Of a stretch of DNA of 64,000 nucleotides, positions 55,071-63,675 are shown piece by piece. Positions within the stretch are counted from its first letter, which is position 1. The number at the start of each line of letters is the position of its first letter. The notes under the pieces were generated by a model. It was given only the letters and a program-made list of their open reading frames with translations, made no database searches and had not been told where the DNA came from. The DNA comes from Alphaproteobacteria bacterium (GTDB lineage Bacteria > Pseudomonadota > Alphaproteobacteria > Micropepsales > Micropepsaceae), in the NCBI GenBank assembly GCA_017307355.1, contig JAFKFG010000009.1, positions 62,001-126,000 of the forward strand, written 5' to 3'. Both the position numbers and the translations under genes were made by a program.

Positions 55071-55119
55071 TTCCTAAAGTCTTCCTATCGCCGGTTTGCT
55101 TCTTCCTAAAATTTTCCTA
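55071..55119. promoter_or_regulatory. Four phased TTCCTA repeats in divergent promoter
   Basis: TTCCTA occurs at 55071, 55082, 55103 and 55114. The spacings are 11, 21 and 11 bases, about one, two and one helical turns, so all four lie on the same face of DNA. They sit between the hemerythrin gene and the PPOX pair. Confidence 0.6.
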
Positions 55120-55148
55120 CCCTCGCGGAAAACAAGGGCGCCTTCAGC

Positions 55149-55643
55149 TTGGATTGCGTGATCGATCGCGAATTGGCGGCTTTTCTGGAGCGGCCGGTGA
55201 TGCTGGTGACGGCGCTGCGGCACGGCGGCGGCAAGGCCGCCATCGCGCGCGGCATGGGCGTGCGGCTGAGCCCCGGCCGCAACCTTGTCGACCTGCTGGT
55301 TTCGCGCGCCCAATGGCCGAAGGCCGTGGAGCATCTGGAGCCGGGCGCGCCCATCGCGCTCACCGCCTGCGACCCCACCGACTACACCACCTTCCAGATC
55401 AAGGGACGGCTTCTATCGTGCGCCGATGCCGAAGAAGCAGATCTGATTTTGGGGGCGGCCTATCGCGCGCGGATCTTCGCGCATCTGAAAACCTTAGGCG
55501 TAGAGGACCGGCAGATCGGCTGCTGGCTCACCGCCGAAGATCTGGTGCGCCTGCGCTTTGCGCCTCAGTCGGTTTTCCACCAGACGCCGGGCGCGGCGGC
55601 GGGCGCGATGCGGGCAGCGGCATCCGAAAGCCCGCTTCCATGA
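55149..55643 (+). CDS. Pyridoxamine-oxidase-like FMN-binding-fold protein
   Basis: A 164-residue protein with the split-barrel flavin fold of the pyridoxamine 5'-phosphate oxidase (PPOX) superfamily. It begins IDRELAAFLERPVMLVTALR and later has IALTACDPTDYTTFQIKGRL, a strand pattern of the fold. TTG 55149 or GTG 55158 could be the start. Its stop overlaps the next ATG (ATGA). Substrate and cofactor are not certain; heme or F420 are alternatives to FMN. Confidence 0.65.
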   Translation: MDCVIDRELAAFLERPVMLVTALRHGGGKAAIARGMGVRLSPGRNLVDLLVSRAQWPKAVEHLEPGAPIALTACDPTDYTTFQIKGRLLSCADAEEADLILGAAYRARIFAHLKTLGVEDRQIGCWLTAEDLVRLRFAPQSVFHQTPGAAAGAMRAAASESPLP

Positions 55644-56974
55644 TCGCGCTGGACGATATCCGCGATTGTTTCGAAGGGGTGATCCCGTCAGTGATCGCCA
55701 CCCTGGATGGCGCCGGCATTCCCAATGTCAGCTATCTGTCGCAAGTGCATCTGGTGGATGCCGAGCATGTCGCGCTGTCGAACCAGTTCTTTTCCAAGAC
55801 CAAGCGCAATGTCGAGGAAACCGGGCACGCCACGCTTTTGGTGGTCGATGGGCGCAACGGCGACCAGTATGAGATGGATCTTCTTTTCCAGGGCGCCAGC
55901 AGCGAAGGCGGCGCCTTCGACCGCATCGCCACGCATCTGAAAGCCTCCGAAGCGCCCGAAGGCCAAGGCATTGCCTGGCACCTGCGCAGCGCCGACATTT
56001 ATCGCGTGCTGGATTGCCGTCCGGTTCCCAATCCGCCCGATGTGCCGCCCGCGCCGGCCGATTGGGCGGAGCGGGACGCGCTGGCCGCGGCGGCGCGGCT
56101 TTGCGCCCGCATGGCGCGCGAAACCGATCCCGATCCGATGCTGGATTTGGCCTTGGATGGACTGACAGGCGCTTTGGGTTTTTCCCATGCGATGCTGCTG
56201 GTTCTGGACGAGCGCGGCAAACAGCTCACCACCTTGGGCAGCCGCGGCTATGCGATGGGCGGCGTGGGTTCCGAAGTGGCGCTGGGCGAAGGCGCCATCG
56301 GCGTGGCGGCGGCACAAGGCTGCACCGTCCGGCTTTGCGACATGAGCCGGGGACGGCGTTTCGCGGCGGCGGTCAGGGCCACCGGCGGCGTGGATGCGAT
56401 GCGCAGCATTCCCCTGCCCGGCCTCGCCGATCCGCAAAGCCAGCTTGCCGTGCCTCTGATCAGCATGGGCAAAGTGCGCGGCGTGTTGTTCGCCGAAGAT
56501 GCCGGGCGCTTTCGTTTCCGCCAGAGCGAAGAAGACGCGCTGGTGACGATCGCGTCCCAGCTTGCCGCCTCGCTGCGCCTGTCGGAATTGGAGAATGCCG
56601 GCACGCCGCCCAAGATGAATCCGCCGGCGCCCCCGCAGGGCCCGCAATTCCATGTCCGCTATCACAATTTCGACGATAGCCTCTTCATCGACGGCAATTA
56701 TGTGATCAAGGGCGTTCCCGGCCGGCTGCTGCTTCATTTCCTCCAGGCCCATGCGGAAAGCGGCCGCACCGATTTCACCAATCGCGAACTCAGACTGGAC
56801 GCAACATTGCGGTTGCCCGACCTGAAGGACAATTTGGAGACGCGGTTGATCCTGCTGCGGCGTCGCCTGGCCGAAAAGAATTTGCCGGTTCAACTCGTCC
56901 GCCCCGGCCGCGGTCATATCCGGTTGGAATTGTCCGGCGCACCGAAGCTGGAAATCATGTCCGGCACGCCCTGA
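55640..56974 (+). CDS. PPOX-GAF-winged-helix fusion regulator
   Basis: A 444-residue three-domain protein. Residues 1-140 are a PPOX split barrel (DCFEGVIPSVIATLDGAGIP, then ALSNQFFSKTKRN). Residues ~150-325 are a GAF sensor domain (LGFSHAMLLVLDERGKQL, then LAVPLISMGKVRGVLFAED). Residues ~345-440 look like an OmpR-type winged helix (SLFIDGNYVIKGVPGRLLLH, then NLETRLILLRRRL). It is coupled to the preceding small PPOX gene. I infer a redox or gas-sensing transcription factor. Confidence 0.7.
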   Translation: MIALDDIRDCFEGVIPSVIATLDGAGIPNVSYLSQVHLVDAEHVALSNQFFSKTKRNVEETGHATLLVVDGRNGDQYEMDLLFQGASSEGGAFDRIATHLKASEAPEGQGIAWHLRSADIYRVLDCRPVPNPPDVPPAPADWAERDALAAAARLCARMARETDPDPMLDLALDGLTGALGFSHAMLLVLDERGKQLTTLGSRGYAMGGVGSEVALGEGAIGVAAAQGCTVRLCDMSRGRRFAAAVRATGGVDAMRSIPLPGLADPQSQLAVPLISMGKVRGVLFAEDAGRFRFRQSEEDALVTIASQLAASLRLSELENAGTPPKMNPPAPPQGPQFHVRYHNFDDSLFIDGNYVIKGVPGRLLLHFLQAHAESGRTDFTNRELRLDATLRLPDLKDNLETRLILLRRRLAEKNLPVQLVRPGRGHIRLELSGAPKLEIMSGTP

Positions 56975-57188
56975 TAATGCTGCGCCGCAAAAGAAACGGA
57001 GAAATGTTTCGCCTTGAAAGACGGACAAAGCGGCTTAACTCTATGGCCATGAAAACCCCACGCGAGACGTTCCGCGCGAGCCGCACCCACGCAGGCCATT
57101 AGCCGGGCGCCGTAACGCGGTGCCCGGTGATCCGATCCTCATTCATCGGGCATTGCGCGCAAAGCGCCGCCCCTTAACAGAGGTCTGC

Positions 57189-57566
57189 ATGCGCCAGCCC
57201 GACATTTTCATCGCCCAGTCCCCGCAGAAGACGTTAAAGAAACTGATCGCGGAAGCATTCCGCCGGAAGGATCGCATCGCACCGTTCCTCAGTGCGGAAG
57301 TGCGGCGGGCGGCCATTCGCGATGACAGCGCGTTGCCCGACAATGCGGTCGCCCCCGGCCGCGGCGTGAGCTATCAGCTCGACTGGAACACGCCCACCGC
57401 CTATCGCACCCTGGTCTATCCGGAAAATTATGCGGACTCGCAGACGCAGATCTCGCTGCTCTCGCCCATCGGCACGGCGCTGCTGGGCCTGAGAGCGGGC
57501 GACCAGATGCATGTCTTCCTGCCCGATACCGGCTTTCACAAGCTGCATGTGGTTGGGGTGAAATAA
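57189..57566 (+). CDS. Rnk/GreA-like C-terminal-domain protein
   Basis: A 125-residue protein with the GreA/GreB C-terminal FKBP-like domain (ISLLSPIGTALLGLRAGDQM), as in Rnk. Such proteins bind RNA polymerase and adjust elongation or pausing. The N-terminal ~45 residues are a helical leader. I start at ATG 57189; a longer frame from 57120 has no ribosome site. It stands alone before the 72-bp repeats and tRNA-Arg. Confidence 0.75.
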   Translation: MRQPDIFIAQSPQKTLKKLIAEAFRRKDRIAPFLSAEVRRAAIRDDSALPDNAVAPGRGVSYQLDWNTPTAYRTLVYPENYADSQTQISLLSPIGTALLGLRAGDQMHVFLPDTGFHKLHVVGVK

Positions 57567-57595
57567 GCGCTCGGCCGCAATGCTGATGACGTTGT

Positions 57596-57667
57596 GGAAG
57601 GGCGCCGACTCGGGCCGCTGACGCGGCCCTCACTGGCGCTCAGTTTTTGTAAGCTCGCTGCGCTCGC
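57596..57667. repeat. 72-bp direct repeat, copy 1
   Basis: These 72 bases, starting GGAAGGGCGCCGACTCGGGC, are identical to 57701-57772. The copies start 105 bp apart. Confidence 0.85.
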
Positions 57668-57700
57668 GAATTCGTTTTCCCACGCCGCTCGCAATTTAAC

Positions 57701-57772
57701 GGAAGGGCGCCGACTCGGGCCGCTGACGCGGCCCTCACTGGCGCTCAGTTTTTGTAAGCTCGCTGCGCTCGC
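57701..57772. repeat. 72-bp direct repeat, copy 2, beside tRNA-Arg
   Basis: Identical to 57596-57667, ending 10 bp from the tRNA CCA end. Its AGTTTTTGT is complementary to ACAAAAACT at the tRNA edge, so this copy may end tRNA transcription. Confidence 0.85.
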
Positions 57773-57782
57773 TAACAAAAAC

Positions 57783-57859
57783 TGGCGCGCCCGAAAGGAT
57801 TCGAACCTCTGACCCCCAGATTCGTAGTCTGGTGCTCTATCCAGCTGAGCTACGGGCGC
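57783..57859 (-). tRNA. tRNA-Arg (anticodon ACG)
   Basis: A complete 77-base cloverleaf on the minus strand. The acceptor arms are GCGCCCG and CGGGCGC. The anticodon stem CCAGA/TCTGG encloses the loop CTACGAA, giving anticodon ACG (probably edited to ICG). The T loop contains TTCGAAT. A discriminator G and an encoded CCA end the gene at 57783. Confidence 0.96.
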
Positions 57860-58165
57860 GTGCCGACGGCGAAGGGCGCAGAACCTATTGAGGACGCTCC
57901 ATAAAGGCAAGCGCGGCGGCGGCTTTGGCCGCGACCTCACGCCGCTGGCCGTTTCGCGGGCCTTCCGGGGGCCGGATTGCCGCCAAGTCCTCACGATGAT
58001 TGTGTAAAATGGCGAAAGCGGGCCCCCATGCCCTTGTCCGCCCTCGTGGGCCTCGTTAAGACTAAACTCCCGCGTCTTGGCTGGCGGGCGTCGGCCAGGC
58101 GCGTTGGGGTTGAATGCGTGCCGCCCCCCTTTTCTGGGGCAGGGGCGCCGGCAGCGGAGAGCAGA
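57860..58165. other. Intergenic region tRNA-Arg to lipoprotein gene
   Basis: About 306 bp with no supported gene. It should hold the tRNA promoter on the minus strand and that of the lipoprotein gene on the plus strand. An open frame from 57977 continues into the lipoprotein, but its first 63 codons lack a signal peptide. I see no clear promoter elements. Confidence 0.5.
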
Positions 58166-59329
58166 ATGAGGGGAATTCCAGCCAAACGAGGCCTTAAATC
58201 GGGCCTTCTTCTGGCATGCGTGCTGACCGCTGGCCTGGGCCTGAGCGCCTGCGCCGAGATCGATAATATGTTCGAGGATGGCGGCAGCGACATGGCCGCG
58301 TCCGACGCCGCGGCACCGGCCGCCGCCGATGCCGGCGCCATGCCGGCCCCGTCCGCCAATCTGCCGCCGCCTGCGGCGGGGGGCGGGATTGCCCCGGTCG
58401 CCACCATCACCCCGGTCACCATCGAATCCGGCCCGGATACCGGCACCCAGGTCAACAAGACCATTCAGACCCTCCGGTCCCAGGTCGCGGGCCTGGAAGG
58501 CAAGCTGGGCGCCAATGCCCAGCGCCTGGCGGATTTGCGCAACAATGGCGCGGGCGCCGCGACCGCCTATCAGGAATCCAAGGCGCGCATCACCGCTCGC
58601 CTGCAGATCGGCACCACCAAGGGCAATCCCGAACTGGTGAGCGAATGGAATTCCGCCCAGGCTTCGCTCGACACCGTGTCGGCCAACATCAATCAGCTGA
58701 GCGCTCTGGGCACCGACGTGACCGGCGATTCCTCCACCGCCCATTTCGCGCTGGACCAGATCAGCGCCACCTTCAATGTCTCGGGCGCGGTGGATGAAGA
58801 TCATCGCCAGCTGCAATTGCTGGAAGACGAAACCAACCAGACCATCGTCTTGATCGACCGACTGCTCAAGGAAGTGTCCGACAATGTGCAGCGTCAGACC
58901 GCCTATGTCGCCAACGAGCGCAGCAACCTCGCGATCCTGTCCAATTCGATCAAGAGCGGCGAGCTTTATGGCGGCACGCCGGGCCTGACCGCGGCGGCGG
59001 CCAGCAATAATCTGCAATTCGCCTCCAGCGGCACGCCCCTGGTGGTGGTGCGCTTCGACCGTCCCAATGTCGATTATCAGCAGGTTTTATACGCGGCGTT
59101 GAATCAGGCGCTGCAGTCGCGTCCCAACGCCAATTTCCAGGTGGTGGCAGTGTCGCCCACCCGCGGCAATGCCGCCTCGGTGCAGATGGCCCAGACCACG
59201 GCGCGGCGCCATGCCCAGGACGTGATGCGCTCCATGACCGATATGGGCGTGCCCGCCTCGCGGATGAATGTGGCCTCGTCCACCGATCCGGCGGCGGCTT
59301 CCAGCGAAGTGCGCGTCTTTATTCGATAG
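58166..59329 (+). CDS. Coiled-coil lipoprotein of unknown function
   Basis: A 387-residue predicted lipoprotein. The signal peptide (GLLLACVLTAGLGLSAC) has lipobox LSAC near residue 29. An Ala/Pro-rich linker follows, then helices with coiled-coil patterns (~95-255). The C-terminal ~110 residues form an alpha/beta domain (TPLVVVRFDRPNVDYQQVLY, then ASSEVRVFIR) resembling an OmpA-like fold. ATG 58166 follows GGAGA. I do not recognise the family; it may be an envelope scaffold. Confidence 0.75.
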   Translation: MRGIPAKRGLKSGLLLACVLTAGLGLSACAEIDNMFEDGGSDMAASDAAAPAAADAGAMPAPSANLPPPAAGGGIAPVATITPVTIESGPDTGTQVNKTIQTLRSQVAGLEGKLGANAQRLADLRNNGAGAATAYQESKARITARLQIGTTKGNPELVSEWNSAQASLDTVSANINQLSALGTDVTGDSSTAHFALDQISATFNVSGAVDEDHRQLQLLEDETNQTIVLIDRLLKEVSDNVQRQTAYVANERSNLAILSNSIKSGELYGGTPGLTAAAASNNLQFASSGTPLVVVRFDRPNVDYQQVLYAALNQALQSRPNANFQVVAVSPTRGNAASVQMAQTTARRHAQDVMRSMTDMGVPASRMNVASSTDPAAASSEVRVFIR

Positions 59330-59422
59330 AGCCGGAGCGTCGCCCAGGAAAAGTGTGAGCGGCGGCTCACGGGTGAAGCAAATATATGACGCGAACGGTT
59401 TTCCGTCCGGGCGCGCGGCCAT

Positions 59423-59457
59423 AAAAAAAGAGCCCGCCCTTACCGGCGGGCTTTTTT
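59423..59457. terminator. Bidirectional terminator between lipoprotein gene and tam
   Basis: GCCCGCC (59432-59438) and GGCGGGC (59445-59451) pair around CTTACC. A run of A residues lies on the left and T residues (59452-59457) on the right, so it can end both convergent transcripts. Confidence 0.9.
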
Positions 59458-59461
59458 GTTT

Positions 59462-60226
59462 TCAGGATTTGATCGCCACCACGAACAGACGCTGAAACGG
59501 AAACAAGGTGGCGCCGTCGGCACGGCGCGGATAGGCCGCGTTCAGCTTTGCTTTGTAAGCCGCGATGAAGGCGGCGCGCTCCGCCTCGTCCAGCGCCTGC
59601 ACATAGGGACGCAGTGCCGTTCCGGAGACCCAGCGATACACCGCATCGTCGCCTTCCATCACTTGAAGATATTCGGTCTGCCAGATGTCGAGCGCGGACG
59701 CGTGCGGCCTCAGGATGTCGTAATAAAGCGCCGGCATGCCCCGCTCTGTCTCGCGGATACCCGCCAGCTTCGCCTTCCAGCGCGGATCGGCCGCCGTCTC
59801 CCACAAAAGAACGTGGCTGGGCGCGTTGAAATTCACCGGCACCTGAAAAGCAAAGACGCCGCCCGGCTTCACAAACGACATCAGCCGGGGGAACAGGGCG
59901 GCCTGGTCCGGCACCCATTGGAAGGTGGCGTTGGAGAAAATCACGTCATAGGGCACCGCCGGGGCCCAGCTGGCGAGGTCCGCCAGGACCCAGCCGGCCG
60001 GCACGCCGCTGGCCTGGGCCTGGGTCAGCATTTCGGCGGAACTGTCCAGCCCTTCCAGCCCGGCCCCCGGCCAGCGGGCGGCCAAAAGAGCGGTGGAATT
60101 GCCGGGGCCGCAGCCCAGATCGATCACTCGGGCGGGATTTTCGGCGGGAACCCGCGCCAGCAGGTCGGCGGCGGGCCGGGTCCGCTGGTCGGCAAAGGCC
60201 AGATAAGTGCCCGGATTCCAGGTCAT
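59462..60226 (-). CDS. tam: Trans-aconitate 2-methyltransferase
   Basis: A 254-residue SAM methyltransferase close to Tam, which esterifies trans-aconitate, an aconitase inhibitor. It begins MTWNPGTYLAFADQRTRPA, has the SAM motif VIDLGCGPGNSTALL near residues 33-47, then VIFSNATFQWVPD. The Tam length is about 250. ATG 60226 is chosen; the long frame to 60364 runs through the rpmH promoter. Confidence 0.9.
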   Translation of the reverse strand: MTWNPGTYLAFADQRTRPAADLLARVPAENPARVIDLGCGPGNSTALLAARWPGAGLEGLDSSAEMLTQAQASGVPAGWVLADLASWAPAVPYDVIFSNATFQWVPDQAALFPRLMSFVKPGGVFAFQVPVNFNAPSHVLLWETAADPRWKAKLAGIRETERGMPALYYDILRPHASALDIWQTEYLQVMEGDDAVYRWVSGTALRPYVQALDEAERAAFIAAYKAKLNAAYPRRADGATLFPFQRLFVVAIKS

Positions 60227-60353
60227 GGCGCCCAGCTTTAGGCTCAAACCCTTGTTCCAGCGATTGTTATTTAATTGCAGGCGCTGGGCACGGGCGGTTG
60301 ACAGAGCCGGCCGGGAGCCATAGAAACCGCGCTCTTTTTCGCCAGAGGACGCC

Positions 60354-60488
60354 ATGAAGCGCACCTATCAGCCGAGCAAAATCGTGCGCAAGCGCCGCCA
60401 CGGCTTCCGTTCGCGCATGGCGACTGCGGGTGGCCGCAAGGTCCTGGCCCGCCGCCGTGCCCATGGCCGCAAGAAACTCTCCGCCTGA
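60354..60488 (+). CDS. rpmH: 50S ribosomal protein L34
   Basis: Ribosomal protein L34, 44 residues: [20 protein letters not shown] at the start and [13 protein letters not shown] at the end. AGAGGA precedes the ATG. The rnpA start is inside it, 26 bases before its stop. Confidence 0.96.
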   Translation: MKRTYQPSKIVRKRRHGFRSRMATAGGRKVLARRRAHGRKKLSA

Positions 60489-60891
60489 TTCTTCCGGCGC
60501 GGCTTCTGGGCTGCGCATCGATCGTTTACGCAAACGCGCCGATTTCCTGGCCGCGGCCCGGCATATGCGCCGCGTCTGCGGCGCCGTGACCCTGGAAATG
60601 GCGCCCACGCCGCCGGACCAGATCCACGGCCCCCAAACCATGCGCCTGGGTTTCACCGCCAGCAAAAAGATCGGCAATGCGGTGGCGCGCAACCGCGCCA
60701 AGCGCCGGCTGCGGGCTGCGGCCTATCAGCTGCTTCCCCTTTCAGGGCGCCCCGGCCATGACTATGTTCTGGTCGCCCGCGCGGGCATTCTGGTCCGCGA
60801 TTTTGCCGCTTTGAAAGATGATATCGCCGAGGCGGCGCGGGCCGCGCATCGGAAACTGGATGCCCAATCCGCGGACCTGAGGAAGTTATGA
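60463..60891 (+). CDS. rnpA: Ribonuclease P protein component
   Basis: The protein subunit of RNase P, 142 residues from ATG 60463. The signature [15 protein letters not shown] is near residue 80, and [13 protein letters not shown] begins the core. An ATG at 60430 inside rpmH is in frame, but less likely. It overlaps rpmH by 26 bases and yidD by four, giving tight coupling. Confidence 0.92.
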   Translation: MAARNSPPDSSGAASGLRIDRLRKRADFLAAARHMRRVCGAVTLEMAPTPPDQIHGPQTMRLGFTASKKIGNAVARNRAKRRLRAAAYQLLPLSGRPGHDYVLVARAGILVRDFAALKDDIAEAARAAHRKLDAQSADLRKL

Positions 60892-61139
60892 CGCGCCTTG
60901 TGATCTTTGCCCTCAGCGCGCCGATCCATTTCTATCGCCGCTTCATTTCGCCGCTCAGCCCGCCTTCCTGCCGGTTCCAACCCACCTGTTCGGCCTATGC
61001 GCTCGAAGCGATTCAGGCGCACGGGCCTGTGCGCGGGTTAGCCTTGGCGATCCGGCGCATCGCGCGCTGCCATCCCATCACCTGGCTCGGCGGCTCGTCC
61101 GGCTTCGATCCGGTTCCCCACAAACATCCTCACGCGTGA
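60888..61139 (+). CDS. yidD: Membrane protein insertion efficiency factor YidD
   Basis: YidD, 83 residues, helps insertion of inner-membrane proteins with YidC. The family core is [20 protein letters not shown] with [12 protein letters not shown], including the conserved cysteines. Its ATG overlaps the rnpA stop. yidC follows 10 bp on. Confidence 0.94.
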   Translation: MTRLVIFALSAPIHFYRRFISPLSPPSCRFQPTCSAYALEAIQAHGPVRGLALAIRRIARCHPITWLGGSSGFDPVPHKHPHA

Positions 61140-61149
61140 AAATCTTTCC

Positions 61150-62928
61150 ATGAACGGCAATCGCAATAACATGTTTCTCGCCATCGCCCTGTCGGCGATG
61201 GTGATCTTTGCCTGGCAGTATTTCGTGGTCACGCCGCAGATGAAGGCCGACCAGGCCCGCCAGGCGGAGCTGGCCAAGCAAGGGAAAAAGCAGCCGCAGG
61301 CCGCCCAGCCCGGCGCGGCGCCCGGCAATGTGCCCGGCATGCCCGGCGGCGCCGTCGTGCATATGTCGCGCGAAGCGGCGCTGAAGCAGAGCGGCGCCCG
61401 CGTGGCGATCGACAGCCCGCTGCTGGACGGCTCGATCGCGCTCAAGGGCGCCAAGCTCGACGATCTTCGCCTGAAGAAATATCACGAGACGCTGGATCCC
61501 AAGAGCGCGGAGATCGTGCTTTTGGCACCCAAGGGCACCGACTATCCTTATTACGCGCAGTTCGGCTGGATCGGAAAGAATGTGCCCACCGACCAGACCG
61601 TGTGGACGCAACAAGGCGAAGGCGCGCTGTCGCCCGGACATCCGGTGACCCTCACCTGGGACAATGGCCAGGGCCTCACTTTCACCCGCGTCATCGCGGT
61701 GGATGAGGAATATATGTTCAGCGTCACCGACAGCGTGAACAACACAAGCGGCCAGGCGCAGACGCTTTATCCCTTCGCCTATGTCGCGCGCGAAGGCGTG
61801 CCCAAGGAACAGACCAGCTGGGTGCTGCATCAGGGCTTTGTCGGCGTCGCCGACGGCAGCGAAGTCGATGCCAAATATGACGACTTCAAGGAAGACGGCA
61901 CTCCGCCCAAGACCTTCTCCTCTACCGGCGGCTGGGTCGGCATCACCGACAAATATTGGATGGCGGCCGTCATTCCGCCCCAGGGCGAGACTTATAACGG
62001 CGCTTATCTGGGCTCCAAGCTGGGCAATGACAAAGCCTATCAGGCCAATTATCGCCTCGGCGCGCGCATCGTGGCGGGCGGCGCCCAGGTACAGGTCAAG
62101 CATCAGCTTTTCGCCGGCGCCAAAGTGGTCGACATTCTGCGCGGTTATCAGAAATCGCAGAACATCGCGCGCTTTGACAAGGCGGTGGATTGGGGCTGGT
62201 TCTGGTTCCTCACCCAGCCCTTGTTCTGGCTGCTCGACATCTTCAACAAATTCATCGGCAATTTCGGCATCGCCATCCTGATGCTGACGGTGGTGGTGAA
62301 GATCCTGTTCTTCCCCCTCGCCAATGCCTCGTTCAAATCCATGAGCCGGATGAAGAAAGTCCAGCCTTACATGGAAGAGATCAAAAAGGCGCACAAAGAC
62401 GATCCGCAGCGCCAGCAGCAGGAAATGATGGCGCTGTACCGCCGCGAAAAGGTCAATCCGCTTACCGGCTGTCTGCCGATGCTGATCCAGATCCCGGTGT
62501 TCTTCTCGCTCTACAAGGTTCTGTTCGTCACCATCGAAATGCGCCAGGCGCCTTTCTATGGCTGGATCCACGATTTGTCGGCGCCCGACCCCACCTCGAT
62601 CCTCAATCTGTTCGGCCTTCTGCCCTATCACATCCCGGCCTTCATCCCGGCCTATCTGTCGATCGGCATCTGGCCGATCCTGATGGGCATCACCCAATTC
62701 GTTCAGACCAAGCTCAACCCCGCGCCGACCGATCCGGTGCAGGCCAAGATGTTCACCTTCATGCCGCTGATCTTCACCTTCATGTTCGCCACCTTCCCGG
62801 CGGGCCTGGTGATCTATTACACCTGGAACAATCTTCTCTCGGTGGCGCAGCAATATTACATCATGCGCAAAGAAGGCGTGGACGTGCATCTGTTCGAGAA
62901 TCTGAAGCTCGCGAAAAAGAAAGCCTGA
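61150..62928 (+). CDS. yidC: Membrane insertase YidC
   Basis: YidC/Oxa1 inserts and folds inner-membrane proteins. A first membrane helix (residues 8-24), the large periplasmic beta domain (~30-340) and five C-terminal helices are visible. The insertase core includes GCLPMLIQIPVFFSLYKVL, with the hydrophilic-groove Arg before it. Length (592 residues) is typical of Gram-negatives. Confidence 0.96.
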   Translation: MNGNRNNMFLAIALSAMVIFAWQYFVVTPQMKADQARQAELAKQGKKQPQAAQPGAAPGNVPGMPGGAVVHMSREAALKQSGARVAIDSPLLDGSIALKGAKLDDLRLKKYHETLDPKSAEIVLLAPKGTDYPYYAQFGWIGKNVPTDQTVWTQQGEGALSPGHPVTLTWDNGQGLTFTRVIAVDEEYMFSVTDSVNNTSGQAQTLYPFAYVAREGVPKEQTSWVLHQGFVGVADGSEVDAKYDDFKEDGTPPKTFSSTGGWVGITDKYWMAAVIPPQGETYNGAYLGSKLGNDKAYQANYRLGARIVAGGAQVQVKHQLFAGAKVVDILRGYQKSQNIARFDKAVDWGWFWFLTQPLFWLLDIFNKFIGNFGIAILMLTVVVKILFFPLANASFKSMSRMKKVQPYMEEIKKAHKDDPQRQQQEMMALYRREKVNPLTGCLPMLIQIPVFFSLYKVLFVTIEMRQAPFYGWIHDLSAPDPTSILNLFGLLPYHIPAFIPAYLSIGIWPILMGITQFVQTKLNPAPTDPVQAKMFTFMPLIFTFMFATFPAGLVIYYTWNNLLSVAQQYYIMRKEGVDVHLFENLKLAKKKA

Positions 62929-62930
62929 CG

Positions 62931-63548
62931 GTGGGCGCGGATGCGGAATTCGCGCGCAAGCTGTTCGCCGGGCCTTGCGATTTTTTCTGGGGCACCGGCG
63001 ACATCAACAGCATGCCGCCGGAAGGGCTGCCGGAAATCGCCTTTGTCGGGCGCTCCAACGCCGGCAAGTCGAGCCTGATCAACGCGCTCACCGGCCGCAA
63101 GACCGTGGCCCGGGTCAGTCACACGCCGGGCCGCACCCGCGAGATCAATTTCTTCAATCTCGGCGGCAAGCTGAACCTGGTCGACCTGCCCGGCTATGGC
63201 TATGCCAAAGCGTCCAAGGAACTGGCCATGGAATGGCAGAACACCATTTTCGCCTATCTGGCCGGGCGCGCTTCGCTTCGCCGTGTGGCGCTTCTGATCG
63301 ACAGCCGCCGGGGCGTGATGGACACCGACTTGGCGGTGATGGAATTGCTGGACCGCACCGCGGTCTCCTATGGGCTGGTTCTGACTAAGACGGACGAACT
63401 CAAGCCCGCTCAGGTGGAAGAGGCCCTCGCCGCCGCCGCCACCGAAGCGCGCCGCCACACCGCAGCATTAGAGGAAATTCACGCGACGTCGTCTCGCGAC
63501 GGGGCCGGATTAACCGAACTGCGCTTGAGTTTGGCAGGTTTGACTTAG
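62931..63548 (+). CDS. engB: Ribosome biogenesis GTPase EngB (YihA)
   Basis: EngB/YihA/YsxC, a 205-residue GTPase for 50S subunit assembly. G1 is GRSNAGKSS, G2 is TPGRTREINFF, G3 is DLPGYG and G4 is TKTD. GTG 62931, two bases after the yidC stop, is the start. The order yidC-engB-argB matches other alphaproteobacteria. Confidence 0.93.
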   Translation: MGADAEFARKLFAGPCDFFWGTGDINSMPPEGLPEIAFVGRSNAGKSSLINALTGRKTVARVSHTPGRTREINFFNLGGKLNLVDLPGYGYAKASKELAMEWQNTIFAYLAGRASLRRVALLIDSRRGVMDTDLAVMELLDRTAVSYGLVLTKTDELKPAQVEEALAAAATEARRHTAALEEIHATSSRDGAGLTELRLSLAGLT

Positions 63549-63554
63549 CCCCCA

Positions 63555-63625
63555 TCTGTCTTCCTCAGGTCAAGCCTTCGGAAGACATCTTCCCCCGTCA
63601 GGCCTTCGGCCACGGGGGAAGAAAG
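63555..63625. repeat. Dispersed two-hairpin repeat, family 3, copy 2
   Basis: CTTCCCCCGT (63589-63598) pairs with ACGGGGGAAG (63612-63621), and GTCTTCC pairs with GGAAGAC before it. It is inverted relative to 42164-42240, where the second stem is GTCTGCC/GGCAGAC. Confidence 0.65.
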
Positions 63626-63675
63626 CCGGAGCTGGTTTCGAAAGGGTTGTCGGTTCGGCGCCAACCCGCGTATAA

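Noticed and set aside
57049..57102. 17-codon open frame beginning MKTPRETFRA before the Rnk-like gene
   Set aside because: It is too short, with no ribosome site and no recognisable family.
57596..57859. 72-bp repeat plus tRNA-Arg as an attL/attR pair of an integrated element
   Set aside because: The repeat does not contain tRNA sequence, only 33 bp separate the copies and no integrase is seen.
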